9,080 nt of DNA from an uncultured Duganella sp. (GTDB lineage: Bacteria; Pseudomonadota; Gammaproteobacteria; Burkholderiales; Burkholderiaceae). The notes under the pieces were generated by a model. The model searched no databases, was not told where the DNA came from, and saw only the letters and a list, made by a program, of their open reading frames with translations. The position numbers and the translations under genes are program-made. Positions within the stretch are counted from its first letter, which is position 1, and every line of letters starts with the position of its first letter. Shown here one piece after another: positions 5,373 to 9,080 of the stretch. The stretch spans positions 1-9,080 of the forward strand of contig CAMLSG010000222.1 of assembly GCA_946482635.1 (NCBI GenBank), in the 5' to 3' direction.

Positions 5373-6412
5373 GCAGCGCCCCCGACCGGCAACAGCAGTT
5401 CCGCCTCGGTGGCGCCATCGTCTGCCAGGCGCAGTTCGAACGCGGCCTGGCCGCCGTATAGCGCCTGCAACCTTTCGCGGACATTGCGCAGTCCAACTCC
5501 GCTGCCCAGCAGCTGCGCGCCTTGTTCGCGCTGCAAACCAGCTCCATCGTCGCGCACGATGATGCCCAACCGGCCATCGCCCCGCAGTCCAGCTGCCACG
5601 CTCACGCAAACGGCGCCCGGTTTCGGCTCCACTCCGTGCTGCACCGCGTTCTCCACCAATGACATCAGCATCATCGGCGGCACCGGCAGCTCACCCAACC
5701 CTTGCGGGCACTCGATGCTGGTGGCCAGGCGACTGCCGAAACGGATCTCCATCAGCGCCAGGTAATGGCCCGCCAGTTCGCACTCCCGGGCCAGCGTCGA
5801 CGACGATGTGCGCATGTCGGGCAAGGCCGTGCGCAAATAGGCGATCAGGTGGTCCAGCATGTCCACCGCACGTTCCGGTGCATGGCGCGCCAGGTAGCGC
5901 GTATTGGCCAGCGTGTTGTACAGGAAATGCGGCTCAACCTGCGCCTGGAGGGACCTCAACTCCGCCTGCAAGGCTGCGCGCTGCAACTCCGAAATTTCCA
6001 GGGCACGTGCCTGGCGATGGGCATATATTAGCGGGACCGTCAGCACGATGGTTCCGAAAGCCAGCGCACTCCCCAGCATTTGCAAGGGCGACAGCGCCAG
6101 CAGCAGGAAGTAGCTTGTCCCCTTGGCGTAAGCCTGCATTGCTACCATGGCAGCGATTAGTTGCAATAGTGGCTGGGCTGCCCAGCACCAGGTCCAGCCA
6201 GCCTTTGACGGCAGCAGCCATTGCAGCGCCTGCGCGCCGGCCAGCACGATCGCTGCATCGAGCAAGAGCGCGCCGAACAAGGCAAGCCGGTCGTAAGAGC
6301 CGGCAAACACGGCGCAGCCGGCCACCAGCAAAAATATGCAGGCGCTGGAAGCGCCTTCCCGCAGGCTCACGGATAAGAGGGCGCGCAAGGCGGCCTTGGG
6401 TCCGTTCTGCAT
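5369..6412 (-). CDS. LytS/AlgZ-type membrane sensor histidine kinase
   Basis: A 347-aa inner-membrane kinase, partner of the LytTR regulator just downstream. The N-terminal third is hydrophobic, with about four membrane segments (roughly 22-38, 43-67, 77-95, 101-130) and only short loops, so no separate periplasmic sensor domain is seen. A short coiled-coil-like stretch (about 134-157) leads into the His_kinase domain, LQAQVEPHFLYNTLANTRYL, with the phosphorylated H162. The ATPase part has the N box SLVENAVQHG (251-260), DDGAG (288-292) and GSGVGLRNVRERL (303-315), all intact. The ATG at 6412 lies one base after the stop of the preceding exported-protein gene and has no clear ribosome site, so it probably depends on translational coupling. 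The end overlaps the regulator start as ATGA. The signal sensed is unknown. Confidence 0.92.
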   Translation of the reverse strand: MQNGPKAALRALLSVSLREGASSACIFLLVAGCAVFAGSYDRLALFGALLLDAAIVLAGAQALQWLLPSKAGWTWCWAAQPLLQLIAAMVAMQAYAKGTSYFLLLALSPLQMLGSALAFGTIVLTVPLIYAHRQARALEISELQRAALQAELRSLQAQVEPHFLYNTLANTRYLARHAPERAVDMLDHLIAYLRTALPDMRTSSSTLARECELAGHYLALMEIRFGSRLATSIECPQGLGELPVPPMMLMSLVENAVQHGVEPKPGAVCVSVAAGLRGDGRLGIIVRDDGAGLQREQGAQLLGSGVGLRNVRERLQALYGGQAAFELRLADDGATEAELLLPVGGAA

Positions 6413-6413
6413 A

Positions 6414-6992
6414 TTACAAGCTTGGATTGGTGTGCTGCGAACGCCAGTATTCGCGCGGCGGCATTTTATCGACCGGCACGCTCTTGTCCACTACTTCCAT
6501 TTTGAGGTCATCGATCCACACCGTGCCGCCGCCGACGCCATTCACGCCAAATAAGACAACGTCCGCGTTTTCAGCGACATCAAGCGTCACACTGCGCAGC
6601 TGCCAATCAGCACTACCCTTGATTGGCTTATCCTGGCTATTGTAGAAACCATCCGTCTCGCCGTTTTCCAGGTCCACCCGCATCCACAGGCCACTCCAGG
6701 CACCGATGCTGTCGGCACGCACCTGCGCAGAAAAACGCACGCGCTTGCCGCGGTACTTGTCGGCAGCGATGGTCTGCATCAGCGTTGCCCATGCTTTGCG
6801 ATCATCTGTTTTCGCGCGCAGGAACTTCGCAAAGCTGCCCCGGCGGAAGCCATTGGGGTCGGCGCCTATTTCGTACAGGTCCGGGTTTTCACCGGCGAGG
6901 TACCAGCTCTTGTCTAGAGTTGCGGTGGGCTGGGCTAATGCAAGCAAAGAAACAGAAGCGACTGCGGCGAGGAATACTACGTGGGGTTTCAT
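6414..6992 (-). CDS. Exported jelly-roll (carbohydrate-binding-like) protein, first gene of the two-component operon
   Basis: A 192-aa protein with a clear signal peptide: MKPH, a hydrophobic stretch 5-19, and probable cleavage after A20 (ALA-QP). The mature part is rich in beta-strand patterns. It contains YLAGENPDLYEIGADP, GTLMQ-like ATLMQTIAADKYRGKRVRFSAQV, WSGLWMRVD, the segment DKPIKGSADWQLRSVTLDV and a closing GGGTVWIDDLKMEVV. This order (fluted strands, SGLWMRVD, then VWIDDL) recalls a domain found alone or attached to regulators in many bacteria and resembles CBM-like jelly rolls; the ligand is unknown. Four C-terminal tens end in a basic/aromatic tail (PPREYWRSQHTNPSL). The gene lies one base before the kinase start, so the three genes are very probably one operon. 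A role as accessory ligand-binding partner of the kinase is inference from position only. No strong ribosome site is seen before the ATG. Confidence 0.82.
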   Translation of the reverse strand: MKPHVVFLAAVASVSLLALAQPTATLDKSWYLAGENPDLYEIGADPNGFRRGSFAKFLRAKTDDRKAWATLMQTIAADKYRGKRVRFSAQVRADSIGAWSGLWMRVDLENGETDGFYNSQDKPIKGSADWQLRSVTLDVAENADVVLFGVNGVGGGTVWIDDLKMEVVDKSVPVDKMPPREYWRSQHTNPSL

Positions 6993-7008
6993 GGGGCGTT
7001 AGTTTCTC

Positions 7009-7035
7009 ATGGCATGACGATATTGTCATGTCCAT
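7009..7035. promoter_or_regulatory. Near-perfect 10-bp inverted repeat upstream of the exported protein/kinase/regulator operon
   Basis: ATGGCATGAC (7009-7018) faces GTCATG-T-CCAT (7025-7035) across a 6-nt spacer; the only fault is one extra T in the right arm. It lies 17-43 bases upstream of the operon's first ATG, within the 143-bp gap after the ComEA-like gene. On neither strand is it followed by a T-run, so it looks more like an operator or an RNA hairpin in the leader than an intrinsic terminator. LytTR proteins usually bind direct repeats, so the binding factor, if any, may be something else. Confidence 0.45.
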
Positions 7036-7135
7036 AACTGTGCCCCATGCCGCTGGCGCCAGGGGAAGCATGCGATGAACGCCCCCCCGTCCCGATAAAT
7101 GGCGCTGTCTGCGGATTAACGCGGCGAGGCCTGGC

Positions 7136-7441
7136 TTATTTGCGCGCAGTCTCCTTGCGCGGCGCCGCCCCGTCGCGCGACTTGCCGTTCACCATCAGCC
7201 CGGCCTCCGACAGCTTGATGGCGTTTTTCTCACCGATGCCTTTAACGCGCTGCTCCAGGTCGGCCCAATCCTTGAACTCCCCTTTTGCGCGTTCCGCCAG
7301 GATGGCTTTGGTCTTGGCGGGGCCAATGCCCTTGATGCCATCGAGTGCGGCCTGGTCGGCCTTATTGACGTCAACCTGGGCGAATGCCATGCCCATGCAA
7401 GCGACCAACGTGGCAGCGGCAAGCAGCAGTTTCCTGATCAT
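7136..7441 (-). CDS. Small periplasmic ComEA-like helix-hairpin-helix protein
   Basis: A 101-aa protein with a signal peptide (MIRKLLLAAATLVACMGMAFA, cleavage after A21) and a mature part built of two helix-hairpin-helix units: LDGIKGIGPAKTKAIL (33-48) and LEQRVKGIGEKNAIKL (62-77). This is the DNA-binding core of ComEA. The tail (GKSRDGAAPRKETARK) is basic. In competent bacteria, periplasmic ComEA binds incoming DNA and helps pull it through the outer membrane; many beta- and gammaproteobacteria encode such short soluble versions, whose role in uptake is not always shown. The ATG at 7441 is chosen because GGAGGT (7446-7451) stands four bases before it and the signal peptide starts there; the frame is open upstream to 7540, but that extension has no membrane or domain pattern. 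It follows the OmpA-family gene after 99 bp on the same strand. Confidence 0.88.
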   Translation of the reverse strand: MIRKLLLAAATLVACMGMAFAQVDVNKADQAALDGIKGIGPAKTKAILAERAKGEFKDWADLEQRVKGIGEKNAIKLSEAGLMVNGKSRDGAAPRKETARK

Positions 7442-7445
7442 GATG

Positions 7446-7451
7446 ACCTCC
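7446..7451 (-). promoter_or_regulatory. Ribosome binding site deciding the ComEA-like start
   Basis: Read on the minus strand, GGAGGT lies four bases before the ATG at 7441. It is the strongest ribosome site in the window and rules in favour of this ATG over upstream in-frame starts at 7540 and 7453. Confidence 0.75.
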
Positions 7452-7540
7452 ATATGTGGACACGAGAAGACCTCGTTTCGCCACAACGCAGGCCGCGCCG
7501 CCCGGCTGACACGGGCCGCGCGCCATTTGAGGCAGATCAA

Positions 7541-8509
7541 TCAACGCACGACTAATTCCACACGACGGTTCTTTGCCCGTCCTTCATCGCTGGCGTTGCT
7601 GGCCACCGGCGCCAGGTTGGCGACGCCGCGCGGCGTCATGCGGCTGGCGGCGATGCCGTACTTGCCGGCCAGCGCGTCGGCCACGGCCTGGGCGCGTTTC
7701 TGCGACAGGGTGATATTGGCGTCGAACTCGCCCTGGTCGTCGGTATGGCCAACGATGAAGACTTTCATCTTGGGCTGCGCCTGCAGGGCCTTGGCCATCT
7801 GCTCCAGTTGCTCGCCCGATTGCTCGCGGATCACGGCCTTGTTGGTGTCGAAGGTCACGCCGTACAGCGCTACCTTGCCATCACGCTGCAAGCCTTCCTG
7901 GATGGCCCGGGTGTCGACGGTGACCTTGCCACCTTCCATCACGGTCGGCTCGACGATCTGCACAAATTGGCGCACGCGCTGGAAATCCGTGTACTCGGAC
8001 AGTGCGACCATGACATAGGTGTTGCCAGCGGGCCCAGGTTTGGCAGCGCTCACCAGATGGAAGCCCGGCTGGTTGGCACTATTGAAGGTGCTGCTGACAT
8101 AAGCGTCGAACGTTTTCCAGTTCACTTCGCGCGGAAGCTCCTGCACCAGGTTCTGCACCTTGGCCTTTTCGCACTGGTCGGTCTCGCAGGCGTACAGGAT
8201 CTTGAAGCCGGCCGCAGTCAGCGCCTGCTGGTAGTTGCGGTGGATTTCCAGCGGGCTGCGGCCTTTCGGCCCCCAGTAATAACGGTTGGCGGTCTTGCCT
8301 TCCACCTTTTTCAGTACCGGCTTGCCGGCTTCGGTATCGACTACCTTAACCTGGCCCAGGTTAGTGCCGCCGACCATATAGAGCATCGAACCTTCATAGC
8401 GATGCACCAGCGGATGGTCGCTGCCGCCGGCAATGTCTTTGCTGAAATTCGGCTGGGCGTAGGCTTGAGCGGAAATCGCTGCCAGGGTGGCAAAAACAAT
8501 GGTTCGCAT
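7541..8509 (-). CDS. OmpA-family envelope protein with DUF4892-like N-terminal domain
   Basis: A 322-aa exported protein. A signal peptide (MRTIVFATLAAISAQAYA, cleavage after A18) is followed by a domain opening KDIAGGSDHPLVHRYEGSML, which resembles DUF4892 (a conserved D-x-x-G-S-x-D-H-P-L-V-x-R start) and runs to about residue 190. Residues about 212-322 form an OmpA/MotB peptidoglycan-binding domain: LYGVTFDTNKAVI, GHTDDQGEFDANITLSQKRAQAV with the ligand aspartate D263 and arginine R272, and the closing NRRVELVVR. C108 and C113 could form a small disulfide loop. No beta-barrel or lipobox is visible, so it is probably a periplasmic or envelope-attached protein bound to peptidoglycan. The ATG at 8509 is chosen because the signal peptide begins there; an upstream in-frame ATG at 8554 would add 15 residues that do not fit a signal peptide. 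The ComEA-like gene follows on the same strand. Its precise role is unknown. Confidence 0.9.
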   Translation of the reverse strand: MRTIVFATLAAISAQAYAQPNFSKDIAGGSDHPLVHRYEGSMLYMVGGTNLGQVKVVDTEAGKPVLKKVEGKTANRYYWGPKGRSPLEIHRNYQQALTAAGFKILYACETDQCEKAKVQNLVQELPREVNWKTFDAYVSSTFNSANQPGFHLVSAAKPGPAGNTYVMVALSEYTDFQRVRQFVQIVEPTVMEGGKVTVDTRAIQEGLQRDGKVALYGVTFDTNKAVIREQSGEQLEQMAKALQAQPKMKVFIVGHTDDQGEFDANITLSQKRAQAVADALAGKYGIAASRMTPRGVANLAPVASNASDEGRAKNRRVELVVR

Positions 8510-8632
8510 GATATCGGCATCCGGTTGAGGGGATTGCCAATATAACAAAAACACGACAATTCGAGCGCAAATTCGAAATTGCAGTGGCGCAACTAAATCA
8601 GGGCTGCCATACTTATATTTTTTACAATCGAG
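8510..8632. other. Divergent AT-rich intergenic region
   Basis: This 123-bp gap separates the OmpA-family gene (minus) from the membrane-protein gene (plus) and should hold both promoters. For the minus strand, TATATT (8539-8544) is a plausible -10. For the plus strand, TATATT (8614-8619) or TACAAT (8623-8628) are candidates, but I see no convincing -35 for either. The word AATTCGA is repeated at 8558-8564 and 8570-8576, 12 bp apart, and CAATTCG/CGAAATTG (8557-8563 and 8574-8581) form an imperfect dyad. No strong ribosome site is visible before either gene. Confidence 0.45.
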
Positions 8633-9080
8633 ATGAGCATGCGATCATTGAACGCCCTGAAGTCCGAATTGATGCGCCTGGCGCTGTACGCCGTGCTGTC
8701 CCTGGCGCTGGTCCCGGCGATCACCTATGTGTTCAGCGGCCACGTCCAGAAAACCTGGGACCGCGAATTCCTCGAATCGATCGAAGGCAATATTCGCAGT
8801 TCCAACGTCGAGCAGGCGGAGCGCGAGCAGGTGATGGCGCGTTTCCAGGCCAACCCGCCCTCCACTATTTGCGGCAACAGCGATCCCTCGATGGCTGAAT
8901 ACCGCGCCCGCGCTTGCGAACCGTGGGACCATCAATGGCAGTTCTACTGGGCTCACAAGATCTCGCAATTCATGCTGTTTGGCGGGCTGCTGCTGGCCGC
9001 GCTGATCGGCCTGCTTTGCCTGGCCGCGCAACGCGACCGCGACACCCAGTACCGCAGCCTGATGCTGGGACGACGCCTGC
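8633..9080 (+). CDS. Unidentified membrane protein, 5' part (runs off the right end)
   Basis: The frame from the ATG at 8633 stays open to the window end and gives 149 residues. It opens MSMRSLNALK; a hydrophobic segment at about 14-34 (LMRLALYAVLSLALVPAITYVF) looks like a first membrane helix. A polar stretch of about 75 residues follows, with two cysteines (C80, C95) that could pair if it lies in the periplasm. A second membrane helix lies at about 111-132 (SQFMLFGGLLLAALIGLLCLAA), followed by a charged QRDRDTQYRS segment that begins a new cytoplasmic part. The second ATG at 8639 is equally possible as start; neither has a good ribosome site. Proline-, codon- and third-position GC patterns match the neighbours, so I consider it a real gene. 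A membrane protease or sensor is possible from this layout, but I do not recognise the family from the part seen. Confidence 0.75.
   Translation, partial: MSMRSLNALKSELMRLALYAVLSLALVPAITYVFSGHVQKTWDREFLESIEGNIRSSNVEQAEREQVMARFQANPPSTICGNSDPSMAEYRARACEPWDHQWQFYWAHKISQFMLFGGLLLAALIGLLCLAAQRDRDTQYRSLMLGRRL

Noticed and set aside
5373..5609. 79-codon N-terminal extension of the response regulator frame
   Set aside because: It overlaps the kinase ATPase domain, is arginine/tryptophan-rich, and the receiver domain starts normally at the ATG at 5372.
5659..6645. 328-codon plus-strand open frame opposite the histidine kinase
   Set aside because: Proline-, arginine- and alanine-rich shadow of the kinase gene; the kinase motifs on the minus strand explain the sequence.
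7442..7540. 33-codon N-terminal extension of the ComEA-like frame
   Set aside because: The strong GGAGGT site and the signal peptide both point to the ATG at 7441.
7047..8018. 323-codon plus-strand open frame opposite the ComEA-like and OmpA-type genes
   Set aside because: It crosses two clear minus-strand genes and their gap; its serine/alanine-rich product has no domain pattern.
8584..8898. 104-codon plus-strand open frame at the start of the last gene
   Set aside because: It is in a different frame from the ATG at 8633, which gives clear membrane helices and stays open to the window end.
8645..9031. 128-codon minus-strand open frame near the right end
   Set aside because: It is antisense to the membrane-helix coding frame and lacks any recognisable feature.

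Overview
The window is ordinary GC-rich chromosomal DNA. Codon use and gene types suggest a betaproteobacterium, most likely of the Oxalobacteraceae (Massilia/Duganella/Janthinobacterium type). This rests on remembered family resemblance, not on a search. There is no rRNA, tRNA, CRISPR array, insertion sequence or prophage gene, and no stretch over 300 bases lacks a gene.

Left part (1-2862). The 3' part of a lytic murein transglycosylase B gene (mltB) is followed by an AT-rich 246-bp intergenic region rich in small palindromes. That region precedes a small Cro/CI-like HTH protein gene (981-1322). A strong GC hairpin separates this gene from a convergent minus-strand pair: a GNAT acetyltransferase gene and then, 24 bp downstream, cysM (cysteine synthase B).

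Middle (2863-6992). Divergent from the GNAT gene is a 570-aa three-part protein: a cyclic-nucleotide-binding-like domain, a small thioredoxin-fold-like domain, and a thioredoxin-reductase-like FAD/NAD(P) module without the CxxC redox pair. Its 3' end overlaps by 14 bp the end of a convergent minus-strand operon. That operon reads, in transcription order, a small exported jelly-roll-like protein (6992 to 6414), a LytS/AlgZ-type membrane histidine kinase (6412 to 5369) and a LytTR response regulator (5372 to 4626). The first junction has a 1-nt gap and the second an ATGA overlap, so the three are probably translationally coupled. The kinase has no recognisable extracytoplasmic sensor domain, which makes the exported protein a candidate partner.

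Right part (6993-9080). A near-perfect inverted repeat lies just upstream of the three-gene operon. Next, also on the minus strand, are a short periplasmic ComEA-like helix-hairpin-helix protein and, upstream of it, an OmpA-family envelope protein with a DUF4892-like N-terminus. Divergent from these is the start of an unidentified membrane protein with two membrane segments that runs off the right end.

I found no clearly new multi-gene system. The items most worth a second look are the CxxC-less three-domain oxidoreductase, the coupled exported protein/kinase/regulator operon, the palindrome-rich control region before the HTH gene, and a likely leaderless start for the GNAT gene.
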